A stretch of DNA of 64,000 nt, from contig NZ_CP097298.1 in assembly GCF_023503965.1 (NCBI RefSeq), positions 1,381,001 through 1,445,000 on the forward strand. The letters run 5' to 3'. The notes below the pieces were generated by a model, which was given only the letters and a program-made list of their open reading frames with translations, was not told where the DNA came from and did no database searches. Source of the stretch: Brevundimonas albigilva (GTDB lineage: Bacteria; Pseudomonadota; Alphaproteobacteria; Caulobacterales; Caulobacteraceae). The number at the start of each line of letters is the position of its first letter. The first letter of the stretch is position 1. The translations under genes were made by a program, and so were the position numbers. Shown one piece after another: positions 48,342-57,596 of the stretch.

Positions 48342-50000
48342 ATGCGCCGTCTTCTGTCCGCCGCGTCCATCCTCGCCCTGTCGCTGTCCTGCAATGCGGC
48401 GCTCGCCCAGAGCCCCGCCCGGGACCCGGGCGTCGCCGCCATCGACGCCGAGCGGATGAACCAGGCGGTGCGGATCCTGGCGTCGGACGAGTTCGAGGGG
48501 CGCGGCCCGGTCTCGGCGGGCGAGGAGAAGACCGTCGAATGGCTGGCCGACCAGTTCCGCGCGGCGGGGGCCGAGGGCGGCGGGCCAGACGGTTCCTTCT
48601 TCCAGACGGCCCAGCTGTCGCGCACCCGCCAGGACGGGCCGGCGACGATTACCGCCTCGGCCGGAGGCCGCACCCTGAACTTCGAACGCGGCCCGGACGT
48701 GCTGGTCTCCAGCGACCGGCCGACCGACCACATCACCGTCGCCGACGCGCCGATCGTCTTCGTCGGCTATGGCGCGACGGCGCCCGAACGCCAGTGGAAC
48801 GACTTCAAGGACGTGGACGTGCGCGGCAAGGTGATCGTCGTCCTGGTCAACGACCCGGACTTCCAGGCGCCTGACGGCGATCCGGTGGCGGGCAAGTTCG
48901 ACGGCCAGGCCATGACCTTCTATGGCCGCTGGACCTACAAGTTCCAGGAGGCGGGCCGGCGCGGGGCCGCCGGCGTCCTGGTGGTGCACGAGACGGCCGG
49001 GGCGGGCTATCCCTGGTCGGTGCTGCAGAACTCCTCGGCGGCGCCCAAGTTCGACATCGTGCGGGCGAACCCCGACGCCGAGCGGGCGCCCTTCCAGGGC
49101 TGGATTCAGCGCGCCAAGGCCGAATTGTTCAGGGCTGCCGGCCTGGACTTCGCCGCCCTGAAGAACGCGGCCCGCCGCGCCGACTTCCGCCCGGTCGAAC
49201 TGCCCGGCGCGACGATGAGCGTCGATTTCGGCCAGATCGCCGACCGGGTCCAGACGCGCAACGTCCTGGCCCGCATCCCGGGCGCCCAGCATCCGGACGA
49301 GACGGTGATGTACGGCGCCCACTGGGACGGCTACGGCGTCGGCACGCCGGATGCGTCCGGCGACAAGATCTACAACGCCGCCGTGGACAATGCGACGGGG
49401 GTGGCGGCCCTGCTGGAGCTGGCCCACGCCTTCGCCGCCGGCCCGCGGCCCAAGCGGTCGATCGTCTTCGCCGCCTGGTCGGGCGAGGAAGCGGGCCTGC
49501 TGGGCTCGACCTACTACGCCGCCAATCCGGTCTGGCCGCTGGAGAAGACGGTCGCCAACATCAACGTCGACAGCCTGTTGCCGGGGACCGAGGTCGACCC
49601 GAACGTGGTGGTGATCGGCAAGGGCAAGAACCAACTGGACGCGGTGCTGGAACGCCATGCGAGCGCCACGGGGCGCACCCTGATCGCCGATCCGGCGCCC
49701 CAGGCCGGCGCCTTCTATCGCTCGGATCACTTCCCCCTGGCGATCCAGGGCGTGCCGGCCCTGTTCCCCGCCGCCGGCTTCACCGGGGCCAGCGCCGCCA
49801 GCCGGGACTATGTCGAGAACCGCTATCACCAGCCGTCCGACGAATGGGGCGAGACCTGGCGCATGGACGCCGCCGCGGCCGACGTGGCCCTGATCTACGC
49901 CGTGGGCCGCGACCTGGCCGATTCCGACGCCTGGCCCGAATGGAACGCCGACGCCGAGTTCGCCGGCGCCCGCGCCGCCTCGGCCGCCGAACGCCGCTAG
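48342..50000 (+). CDS. exported M28-family zinc metallopeptidase with PA domain
   Basis: A 552-residue aminopeptidase-like enzyme. The signal peptide ends 'LSCNAALAQ'. A PA-like insert ('PIVFVGYGATAPERQWNDFK', 'GAAGVLVVHETAGAGYPWSV') precedes the catalytic domain. Co-catalytic zinc ligands are visible as His in 'YGAHWDGYG', Asp in 'NAAVDNATG', the catalytic Glu pair in 'AWSGEEAGLLG', and the downstream Asp and His regions ('NINVDSLLPG', 'RYHQPSDEW'). It would work in the periplasm or outside. Its last four bases overlap the convergent flavoprotein. Confidence 0.9.
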   Translation: MRRLLSAASILALSLSCNAALAQSPARDPGVAAIDAERMNQAVRILASDEFEGRGPVSAGEEKTVEWLADQFRAAGAEGGGPDGSFFQTAQLSRTRQDGPATITASAGGRTLNFERGPDVLVSSDRPTDHITVADAPIVFVGYGATAPERQWNDFKDVDVRGKVIVVLVNDPDFQAPDGDPVAGKFDGQAMTFYGRWTYKFQEAGRRGAAGVLVVHETAGAGYPWSVLQNSSAAPKFDIVRANPDAERAPFQGWIQRAKAELFRAAGLDFAALKNAARRADFRPVELPGATMSVDFGQIADRVQTRNVLARIPGAQHPDETVMYGAHWDGYGVGTPDASGDKIYNAAVDNATGVAALLELAHAFAAGPRPKRSIVFAAWSGEEAGLLGSTYYAANPVWPLEKTVANINVDSLLPGTEVDPNVVVIGKGKNQLDAVLERHASATGRTLIADPAPQAGAFYRSDHFPLAIQGVPALFPAAGFTGASAASRDYVENRYHQPSDEWGETWRMDAAAADVALIYAVGRDLADSDAWPEWNADAEFAGARAASAAERR

Positions 50001-51325
50001 ACCGCCAGGTCGCGCACGACCGCCGCGGCCAGGTCCTGCGCCTGGCCGCGCAGGTCCGGCACGGCCGTGATCTCCCAATAGGCGCCGCGCGTCAGCGGGC
50101 CGATGGCGTAGAGGCCCGGCGTCGGTCCTCGCCGGCCGATCAGGCCGCCGATGTCGTCCACCCGCGCGCCCAGGCCCAGCGGATCGGGGGCGGCCAGCCC
50201 CTGGGCCAGAAGGTCCGCGACCAGTGGCTCGGCGCTGCGGCCGATCTCGCCCAGGGGGCCCGTGCAGTTGATCACCAGGTCGAAACGGCCGCGAATGGCC
50301 CGCCGCCGCCCGCGCGGCCGCCAGGCCGCGTGCACCCCGTCCGCCTGCAGCGCCGCAGAGGCCAGCTTGCCGGCCTGAACGGCCAGTTCGCCCGAGGCGA
50401 TCATGCCGTCGACCTGACGCGCAGCGCCGGGCGACAGCCGATGGCGGTGCACGTCCCACAGGGGGCGCAGGTGGCGCAGGAAGCGGCCGCGCTGGGCCGG
50501 GGTCCAGCCGCGCCACAGCGGCCGGGCCTGATGTCTCAGCCGGTCGAACACCGCGCGCCAGTCGTGATCGCGGGTCGCGGCCCGGACCTGGGCCAGGATC
50601 GTCGCCGGGTCGCCTTCGAAATCCCCTGTGAACGGCGCCGGCGCGGCCGAGGCGTGGGCGCGGGGCAGCAGGCCGTGGCGCGACAGGGCCGTGAACCGAC
50701 GCGACGGCCGCCGCAGCGCCAGGGCGCAGTCCACCATCGTCAGGCCGGCCCCGATCAGCAGGACGTCGCGCGCCGCCTCGACCCTGGCCGGGTCCAGGCT
50801 CCACGGGTTCTCGACATAGGCGCCCGAGGCCCTCAGCGCCGGATCGACGCCGCTCAGGGCGGCCGGCTCCAGATTGCCCAGGGCCAGGATCACGGCGTCG
50901 GCGTCCAGCGGCGACGCGCCCTCGATCTCCAGCCGCCAGCGGTCGCCGGCGCGCCGGATCGCCCTCGCCTCGCCGGGAACCAGGGCCAGGCGGTCCGGGG
51001 CCTCCCGCACCGCGTCCTCCAGCAGGGCGCGCAGATAGCGGCCATAGGTTCCGCGCGTGATGAAACCGTCCTGCGCCTCCCAGCGGGGCTGGTCCGCCAG
51101 CCAGTCGGCCAGGTGGCGGGGCCGATCGGGAAAGGCGCTCATATTGTCCAGCCGCACGTTCAGCAGATGCGTGGGATTGCCGGTGTCATAGGCCGCGCCG
51201 ACGCCGAAGACCGGTCGGCGCTCGATCAGGCTGACCCGGGCGCGGGGGGCCAGGCGCAGCAGGTGGATGGCGCTCAGCAGGCCGCTGAAGCCGGCCCCGA
51301 CGATGGCGATGTGCGCTTGTGTCAC
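49997..51325 (-). CDS. FAD/NAD(P)-binding protein (COG4529-like)
   Basis: A 442-residue flavoprotein. 'HIAIVGAGFSGLLSAIHLLR' is the N-terminal FAD site and 'DVLLIGAGLTMVDCALALRR' a second dinucleotide motif. 'NCTGPLGEIGRSAEPLVADL' and the C-terminal 'GLYAIGPLTRGAYWEITAVP' are typical of this uncharacterised group of hydroxylase/oxidase-like proteins. It is downstream of and co-directional with the WecG-type gene, 61 bp away. Function unknown. Confidence 0.82.
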   Translation of the reverse strand: MTQAHIAIVGAGFSGLLSAIHLLRLAPRARVSLIERRPVFGVGAAYDTGNPTHLLNVRLDNMSAFPDRPRHLADWLADQPRWEAQDGFITRGTYGRYLRALLEDAVREAPDRLALVPGEARAIRRAGDRWRLEIEGASPLDADAVILALGNLEPAALSGVDPALRASGAYVENPWSLDPARVEAARDVLLIGAGLTMVDCALALRRPSRRFTALSRHGLLPRAHASAAPAPFTGDFEGDPATILAQVRAATRDHDWRAVFDRLRHQARPLWRGWTPAQRGRFLRHLRPLWDVHRHRLSPGAARQVDGMIASGELAVQAGKLASAALQADGVHAAWRPRGRRRAIRGRFDLVINCTGPLGEIGRSAEPLVADLLAQGLAAPDPLGLGARVDDIGGLIGRRGPTPGLYAIGPLTRGAYWEITAVPDLRGQAQDLAAAVVRDLAV

Positions 51326-51386
51326 CGGCGTCTCCGTGAGGGAGACGCGATCATTCGCCGTAAAACTCTATCGCACAAGTAGGTTT

Positions 51387-52258
51387 TTAGTGACGGCCGC
51401 TGTGAGCGGCGCTGGCGCCTCGCCGCCCGCGGGCCGCGCGCAGATCCTGTAGGGCGGCCGGGACCAGGCTCCACGGTTCGACGCAATAGCGCACGAACAG
51501 GCGCCGGGGATCGCGCATCAGGCGATAGGCCCACTCCAGCCCCACGCGCCCGGTCCAGCGCGGCGCGGCGGCCTGGACCCCCGCCTCGTAGTCGAAGGCC
51601 GCCCCGACCGACAGGATGGCGCAGTCGGGCAGCCGCTCCAGGTTATGGACGATCCACGCCTCCTGGCGGGGCATCCCCATGCCGACGAACAGCACGTGCG
51701 GGCGGAAGGCGGCCACCTCGGCCAGGACCGCCGTAGTCTCCGCCGAACCCGGCGTCGCGTCGAAATAGCCGTGATGGGTGCGGATGTTGGCCTGGGGATG
51801 GCGCGCGCCCAGGCGCCGGGCCGCCGTCTCGCCCACGCCCGGCGCCCCGCCCACGGCCATGACCCGCCAGCCCTCGCGGTCGGCCAGGCTCCAGAAGCGT
51901 CGCGCCAGTCCAGGTAGGTGCAGCGGTGAAACGGCCGCGCGCTGAGGCCCAGGATCCGCGCGAACCACAGCAGGGGCCGCGAGTCCACCTGTACCAGGTC
52001 GGCCGCGGCGTAGAAGGCGCGCATCTCGGCCGTTTTGCGCACCAGGTGCAGGCTGTGCAGATTGTGGTTGGCGATCACGGTGCGCCGGCCCTCGCGCACG
52101 TGGCGGGCCAGGTGCAGCAGGACCTCCTCGGGCCGCACTAGGTCGACCGACTGGCCCAGCAGGCGCACGCGCTCGTCGTCGCGCCGGGCCTGACGAAAGG
52201 CCGGGCGGGCGTGGGCGCGGCGGTCGTCCGCCGGGGTCTGGATCAGGGAATCCGCCAT
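51387..52258 (-). CDS. WecG/TagA/CpsF-family glycosyltransferase (HfsJ-like?), one frameshift
   Basis: A ~290-residue GT26-family enzyme that transfers a ManNAc(A)-type sugar to a polyprenyl-linked acceptor. 'RRTVIANHNLHSLHLVRKTA' and 'LVQVDSRPLLWFARILGL' lie in the N-terminal part. 'VLFVGMGMPRQEAWIVHNLE' is the diagnostic block, and 'DYEAGVQAAAPRWTGRVGLE' holds the C-terminal appendage. A missing G at 51905-51906 splits it between 'CTYLDW' and 'RRFWSLADREGW'. In Caulobacter the holdfast gene hfsJ belongs to this family and is also unlinked to the hfs cluster. That identity is plausible but unproven. Confidence 0.8.
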
Positions 52259-52374
52259 GGCCCCACCTTGCGCCCCCTGCCTTCAAGGCGACGTTAGCGA
52301 ACAGGCCTAACACGCCTTAGCCACGCCGGATCGGCCCCTTGTCACGGAAAGCGAAAAAAGCGCCAAAACGTCTG

Positions 52375-52402
52375 TTGACCCCGCCGATGCTCTGCCTTAG
52401 AG
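52375..52402 (+). promoter_or_regulatory. probable sigma-70-type promoter of tRNA-Leu
   Basis: TTGACC (52375-52380) and TTAGAG (52397-52402) are separated by 16 bp and end 45 bp before the tRNA. This resembles strong stable-RNA promoters of alphaproteobacteria. No other candidate is evident in this gap. Confidence 0.55.
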
Positions 52403-52447
52403 GTCCGCGCCTTCCCGATGGAAACGCCGCGAGGCGGGACCGACGGG

Positions 52448-52534
<87 letters not shown>

Positions 52535-52540
52535 TCTTTC

Positions 52541-52580
52541 GAACGGCGCCGCATCCCCGATGCGGCGCCGTTCTTGGTTT
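52541..52580 (+). terminator. rho-independent terminator of tRNA-Leu
   Basis: A perfect 15-bp stem GAACGGCGCCGCATC / GATGCGGCGCCGTTC with a CCC loop, followed by a T-rich tract, starts six bases after the tRNA. Confidence 0.9.
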
Positions 52581-52640
52581 TGGCCTATCGCATCGCGCGC
52601 GGCGTGGCGCTGCTTGAGGCCGGCGTGTAAGAACCTGCCC

Positions 52641-53255
52641 ATGACCGTCTATCTGCATCAGGGCGACCTGCCCGACGACCTTGACCTGGGGCCCGAGGTC
52701 GCCGTCGATTCCGAGACCATGGGCCTGCGCTTCGGCCGCGACCCGCTGTGCGTGGTCCAGTTGTCGGCCGGCGACGGGAACGCCCATGTCGTGCGCCTGA
52801 ACCGCCCCGCCTACGACTGCCCGAACCTGAAGCGGCTGCTGGCCGACCCGAAGGTGCTCAAGATCTTTCACTTCGGCCGGTTCGACATCGGCATGTTCCA
52901 GCTGCATCTGGGCGTCGAGACCCGGCCGGTCTATTGCACCAAGATCGCCTCCAAGCTGGCGCGCACCTACACCGACCGTCACGGGCTGAAGGACGTGGTG
53001 CGCGAGACCGTCGGCGTCGACCTGTCCAAGGCCCAGCAGTCGTCCGACTGGGGCACGGCCGAGCTGACCCAGGCCCAGCTGGACTACGCCGCCTCGGACG
53101 TCCTTTATCTGCACGCGGCCAGGGCCCGACTGGACCAGATGCTGGCGCGCGAAGGGCGCACCCAGCTGGCGGCCCAGTGTTTCGACTTCCTGCCGACGCG
53201 TTCGGCGCTCGACCTTGCCGGCTGGGACGAGGTCGACATCTTCGCCCACAGCTAG
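52641..53255 (+). CDS. ribonuclease D-like 3'-5' exonuclease (short, DEDDy domain only)
   Basis: A 204-residue exonuclease containing only the DEDDy domain: 'EVAVDSETMGLRFGRDPLCV' (DxE), 'KIFHFGRFDIGMFQLHLGV' (motif II Asp) and 'LDYAASDVLYLHAARARL' (motif III Tyr/Asp). No HRDC domain is present, unlike E. coli RNase D. Short RNase D-like proteins are common in alphaproteobacteria. It is 8 bp upstream of lptC and probably co-transcribed. Confidence 0.9.
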   Translation: MTVYLHQGDLPDDLDLGPEVAVDSETMGLRFGRDPLCVVQLSAGDGNAHVVRLNRPAYDCPNLKRLLADPKVLKIFHFGRFDIGMFQLHLGVETRPVYCTKIASKLARTYTDRHGLKDVVRETVGVDLSKAQQSSDWGTAELTQAQLDYAASDVLYLHAARARLDQMLAREGRTQLAAQCFDFLPTRSALDLAGWDEVDIFAHS

Positions 53256-53263
53256 GCCGCCCC

Positions 53264-53923
53264 GTGACGGACCCGCGAGACACCCCCGCCACCCGCGCCG
53301 ACGAGGCCCGCGTCGCCCAGGAGGGCCGGCGCTGGCGCGCCCACTCGCGCCGGGTGCGGCTGTATCGCCGGGTGCTGCCGATCATCATGCTGGTTCTGGC
53401 GGGCGGCGCCCTGACCTGGACGGTGTTCCGCACCGTCATGTCGGGGGTGGAGCGGCGCGCCACCCAGGGCCAGGAGGTCCGGCTGGACAATCCGATGTTC
53501 CACGGCCAGGACGCGCAGGGACGCTCTTTCGTCATCGGCGCGCAAGGGGCGGTGCGGGACGGAGCCACCGGCCATTTCCGCCTGATCGGCCCGGCGCTGA
53601 AGCTGAACCTGGGCGGGCGCAAGGTCACCGAGATGACGGCGGACGGCGGAACCTACGACGAGGCGGCCCGCACCGTGACGATCGGCCCGAACGTGCGCAT
53701 CTCCGACGGCGGCTCGGGCTTCGTCCTGACCACGCCGGAAGCGGTGGTCGACACCCGCACCGGCATCATCACCGGTTCAAAGGGCGTTCAGGGAGCCGGC
53801 CCTATTGGAACCATCAACGCTTCGTCCTATGCGATCTACGACCAGGGCCAGCGGGTGGTTTTCAACGGCCAGGGCGATAACAAGATAAGGGGGACGATAA
53901 ATCCCTCCGGATCAGGCGGATGA
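53264..53923 (+). CDS. lptC: LPS-transport protein LptC
   Basis: A 219-residue bitopic inner-membrane protein that passes LPS from LptBFG to LptA. GTG 53264 starts it. A long cytoplasmic N-terminus precedes one transmembrane helix at ~39-60 ('VLPIIMLVLAGGALTWTVF'), then a beta-jellyroll domain ('VRLDNPMFHGQDAQGRSFVI', 'MTADGGTYDEAARTVTIGPN', 'DTRTGIITGSKGV'). The stop overlaps the lptA ATG. Position directly before lptA and lptB confirms the call. Confidence 0.9.
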   Translation: MTDPRDTPATRADEARVAQEGRRWRAHSRRVRLYRRVLPIIMLVLAGGALTWTVFRTVMSGVERRATQGQEVRLDNPMFHGQDAQGRSFVIGAQGAVRDGATGHFRLIGPALKLNLGGRKVTEMTADGGTYDEAARTVTIGPNVRISDGGSGFVLTTPEAVVDTRTGIITGSKGVQGAGPIGTINASSYAIYDQGQRVVFNGQGDNKIRGTINPSGSGG

Positions 53924-54422
53924 CGGCGATGAAGATGAAGATGCTGGCGGCGGCGACCGCCCTGACCGTCCTGGTCCTGCCGAGCGTGGGCGACGCCCAG
54001 AGCGGAAGCGCGGCCGGCCGGACCTCGAACCAGCCGATCGCCTTCGGCGCCGATTCGGGCGAGCAGACCGCCGAGACCATCTCCCTGCGCGGCCGGGCCG
54101 AGGTGACCCAGGGCGACAACCGCCTGCGCGCCGACGCCATCACCCTGTACCGCGACGCCTCGGGCGACCCGGATCGGGTGGAGGCGACCGGAACCGTCTA
54201 TTTCGTGACCCCGACCCAGTCGATGCGCGGCGACCGCGCCGTCTATTCCATCGACGGCGGCGAGGTGGTGGTGACCGGCAATGTGGTCCTGACCCAGGGT
54301 CGGAACGTCCTGACGGGCGGCCGGCTGACCTACAACGTCAACACCGACGCCGCGACCATGGCCGCCCCGCGCGGGTCGGCCGGCAACCGCATCCAGGCGT
54401 CTTCTACCCCAACGGCAACTGA
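53920..54422 (+). CDS. lptA: LPS-transport periplasmic bridge protein LptA, one frameshift at the C-terminus
   Basis: A ~167-residue periplasmic protein with signal peptide 'MLAAATALTVLVLPSVGDAQ'. Its OstA-like jellyroll includes 'AEVTQGDNRLRADAITLYRD', 'VEATGTVYFVTPTQSMRGDR' and 'YSIDGGEVVVTGNVVLTQGR'. The last codons read out of frame because a G is missing at 54396-54397. Restored, the protein ends 'GVFYPNGN' with TGA at 54420-54422. lptB follows within 26 bp. Confidence 0.9.
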
Positions 54423-54447
54423 GGCCTTTCGGCCGGACTGAGCAGAT

Positions 54448-55238
54448 TTGGCGCGCAAGGAACTCTCCGCCCTGAACCGTGACGAACCGGCCGCCGCGAG
54501 GTCGAGGCCGCGCCCGCAGACAAGGGCCTGCGGGTGCGCAACATCGCCCGCGCCTTCGGCCAGCGGCAGGTGGTGCGCGACGTCTCCCTGACGGTCCAGC
54601 GCGGCGAGGTCGCGGGCCTGCTGGGTCCCAACGGCGCGGGCAAGACGACCTGCTTCTACATGATCACGGGCCTGATCCCGCCCGACGCCGGCTCGATCTG
54701 GCTGGACGGCGAGGACATCACCGCCCAGCCCATGTACCAGCGCGCCCGCATGGGCTTGGGCTATCTGGCGCAGGAGGCCTCGATCTTCCGCGGCATGACA
54801 GTCGAGCAGAACATCCGCGCGGTGGTCGAGCTGAACTATCCCAAGGCCAGCATCGAGGCCGAGACCTCGCGCCTCTTGGGCGAACTGCACATCGAACACC
54901 TGCGCCACGCCCCGGCCACGGGCCTGTCGGGCGGGGAACGGCGCCGGGTCGAGATCGCGCGCGCCCTGGCGGGCCGGCCGCCGTCCTTCATGCTGCTGGA
55001 CGAACCCTTCGCCGGCATCGACCCCCTGGCCATCGCCGACATCCGCTCGGTCATCCGCTACCTGGCCGGCCAGGGCATCGGCGTGCTGATCACCGACCAC
55101 AATGTGCGCGAGACCCTGGAGATCACCGACCGGGTGTCGATCATCTCGGCCGGATCCGTCCTGTTCGAAGGCACGGCCGACCAGGCCATCCACGACCCCG
55201 AGGTCCGGCGCGTCTATCTGGGCGAAATGTACGGCTGA
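54448..55238 (+). CDS. lptB: LPS-export ABC ATPase LptB, one frameshift near the N-terminus
   Basis: A ~263-residue cytosolic ATPase that powers LPS extraction with LptFG. Walker A 'GLLGPNGAGKTTCFYMITGL', Q-loop 'LGYLAQEASIFRGMTVEQNI', signature 'GLSGGERRRVEIARALAGRP', Walker B 'SFMLLDEPFAGIDPLAIADI' and H-loop 'GVLITDHNVRETLEITDRV' are all intact. The best start is TTG 54448 ('MARKELSALNRDE'). One base is missing near 54496; without that repair a GTG at 54534 is the visible start. The extra N-terminus is typical of Caulobacterales. Confidence 0.92.
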
Positions 55239-55377
55239 TCGCGCGTGCGCCCTTCCCCTGCCGGCCTGACGCTGATTTTATCGGGACGACGCCGCGTCGC
55301 CACGATTTGGTCGTGTCTGCGGGGCCTGTGATCGAAGCCGGGCGCCTTCCATGATCGGGCCCACCGAAAGAGACCGA

Positions 55378-56759
55378 ATGCGTAAACTGCTCCTCGCGGC
55401 TGCGCCGCCCTCGCCCTCGGCGGCTCCGCCGCCGCCGTCGCCAGCCAGACCCCGCGCAACGAAACCTTCCGCATGCTGGAGCTGTTCGGCGACGTAGTGG
55501 GCATCGTCGAGCGGCTTTACGTCGTTCCGGTCGACAACAAGAAGCTGATCGAGGCGGCGCTCAGCGGCATGATGACCGCGCTGGATCCGCATTCGAACTA
55601 TCTGCCGCCCGACAGCTATGGCGATCTGCAGGAGCGGACCACCGGCCAGTATTCCGGCGTCGGCCTGACCATCACCTCGGAAGGCGGCCTGGTGAAGGTG
55701 ATCTCGCCGATGGACGAGAGCCCGGCGGCCCGCGCCGGCGTACAGGCGGGCGACGTGATCAGCGCCATCGACGGCCAGAACGCGGCGGGCCTGACAGTCA
55801 GCCAGGTGTCGGAAAAGCTGCGCGGCGAGGTCGGCACCAGCGTCAAGGTCACCTTCCTGCGCGACGGCGAGGACCCGCTGGAGGTCGTGCTGACCCGCGA
55901 GGTCATCAAGGTCCAGTCGGTCACCGGCCGGGTCGAGGGCGACTTCGGCTATCTGCGCGTCTCGACCTTCAACGAGAACACGGGCCGGGAACTGACCGAG
56001 GCCATCAACAAGATCAAGGCCGAGAAGCCGGGTGTGAAGGGCTATGTCCTGGACCTGCGCAACAACGGCGGCGGTCTGCTGACGGCGGCGATCGACGTGT
56101 CGGACGCCTTCCTGGAACGCGGCGAGATCGTCAGCCAGCGGGGCAGGAAGCCCGAGCAGATCGAACGCTATTCCGCCAAGCCCGGCGACCTGACCGGCGG
56201 CCTGCCGCTGGTGGTGCTGATCAACTACGGCTCGGCCTCGGCGTCCGAGATCGTCGCCGGCGCCCTGAAGGACCACGAACGGGCGACCGTCGTGGGCCTG
56301 ACCAGCTTCGGCAAGGGGTCGGTGCAGACGGTGATCCCGCTGCGCCAGGGGCAGGACGGCGCCCTGTCGATCACCACGGCGCGCTACTACACCCCGTCCG
56401 GCGCCTCGATCCAGAAGATCGGCATCGAGCCGGATTACGAGGTGGCCCGGTCGGCGGCCGAGGCGCGCATCGTCTCGCGCTCCAGCTTCATCTATTCCGA
56501 GGCGGCCTACGCCACCGCGCTGGACGCCTCCATCGGCGCCGAACGCAAGGGCGCCCACACCCCGCGCGAGGCGCCGGGCGAGGACTATCCCAAGGACAAG
56601 GACTATCAGCTGGAGCGCGCCCTGGACCTGCTGCGCGCCGGCGGCGACCTGTCGAAGCTCGGCGCGCCGCCGGAAGGGATCGTGGTCACGGAGCCCGGCT
56701 CGGAGCCCAGGCCGGACCAGGCCCCGGCGGACGAACCGGAGACGGACGAGGAGCCGTAG
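55378..56759 (+). CDS. ctpA: S41-family C-terminal processing peptidase (CtpA), one frameshift in the signal peptide
   Basis: A ~460-residue periplasmic serine peptidase. ATG 55378 gives a signal peptide whose frame breaks near 55404; one base restores 'ALGGSAAAVASQTPRNETFR'. The PDZ domain has 'SPMDESPAARAGVQAGDVIS'. The catalytic Ser is in 'NYGSASASEIVAGALKDHER' and the general-base Lys in 'TSFGKGSVQTVIPL'. The C-terminus is Pro/Glu-rich. CtpA-type enzymes trim envelope and cell-wall proteins. Confidence 0.9.
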
Positions 56760-56777
56760 AGCGAAGACCAGTCGGCG

Positions 56778-57291
56778 CTACAGGCAGGCCAGCAGGTCGT
56801 CTTGGATGGCCGAGGTCAGATCGCCCAGAAGGCCGCCATTCGGGTCGAAGGTCGTGACCTGAGCCTGATGGATCGCGTCCCGCCCTCCCCAGGTCGAGGG
56901 TGTAGTTCGTGCCATGAGCCCCAATGACAAGGCCCTGTTCCTGGGAATCGGAGGCATAGGGAGGCGGCGGCCGAAACGCGGCGATCCTTTCCACTGCTCT
57001 TCGCAGTTGAGGACAGTCGGATTCGTCGAGCCATGCATCGAAGGACTGATCCGTCTGTCCCGGGAGCCCGTCATGTCGGCGAACGACATGCGCCACCCAA
57101 TAGGCGGCGGGAGCGCCCCTAGCGGCGGGATAGGGCGAGCGTCGCCAGAACCGGGCCTCCAGCCTGTCGGCAAAGCCGAACCCGCCCCGGCCGCCTTTCA
57201 GAGCGAAGAGTTCCCTCTCGCTCCATCCTTGGGGCAACGGCGGGAGGGAAGGCGAGGTCTGGAGGAGGATGGCGGCCAGAAGGGAAATCAT
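56778..57291 (-). CDS. small exported hypothetical protein, one frameshift
   Basis: ATG 57291 starts a signal-peptide-like 'MISLLAAILLQTSPSLPPLP' and is followed by 'GWSERELFALKGGRGGFGFA'. A pair of cysteines is possible (one in 'DESDCPQLRRAVERIAA', one near the C-terminus 'QDDLLACL'). The frame jumps between 56878 and 56890; the second part contains 'AIHQAQVTTFDPNGGLLGDL'. Base composition is less GC-rich than the neighbours. No known domain is recognised. It is convergent with ctpA. Confidence 0.5.
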
Positions 57292-57596
57292 ACGTTTCCT
57301 CGGTGCAGTTTCCCGACACCCTGCCCTCCGCACGCTCGATCAGAAAGGGCTCGTTTAAGACAAGCCGCCACTTCGCTGGAGCTTGATTGGGCGCCTTGCG
57401 GACGATGCGAAAGGGGATTCGACATTTCCCTTGTTTTCCGTCATAAGCCGCCGCTTCCGACGCAAGTGAACCTCGCGTCTCCACCTGAACGACCCCGGCC
57501 CGCCGGACGAGTCAGGCGAGAACCCCCTGTCGACGTGATCGTCCACAGGGGCCGTTGTCGTATGGAGCCGTTTCACCCGTCGCAACGAGGTAGTGA
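57292..57596. other. gene-poor 305-bp interval upstream of ffh
   Basis: Less GC-rich than its surroundings. A minus-strand frame starting at 57484 is open through it ('AAYDGKQGKCRIPFRIVRKA'), but it runs out of frame into the next gene and has no ribosome-binding site I can support. The last ~60 bp contain a partial inverted repeat (CCCCTGT...ACAGGGG) before the ffh ATG. No RNA gene or clear promoter was recognised. Confidence 0.4.
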
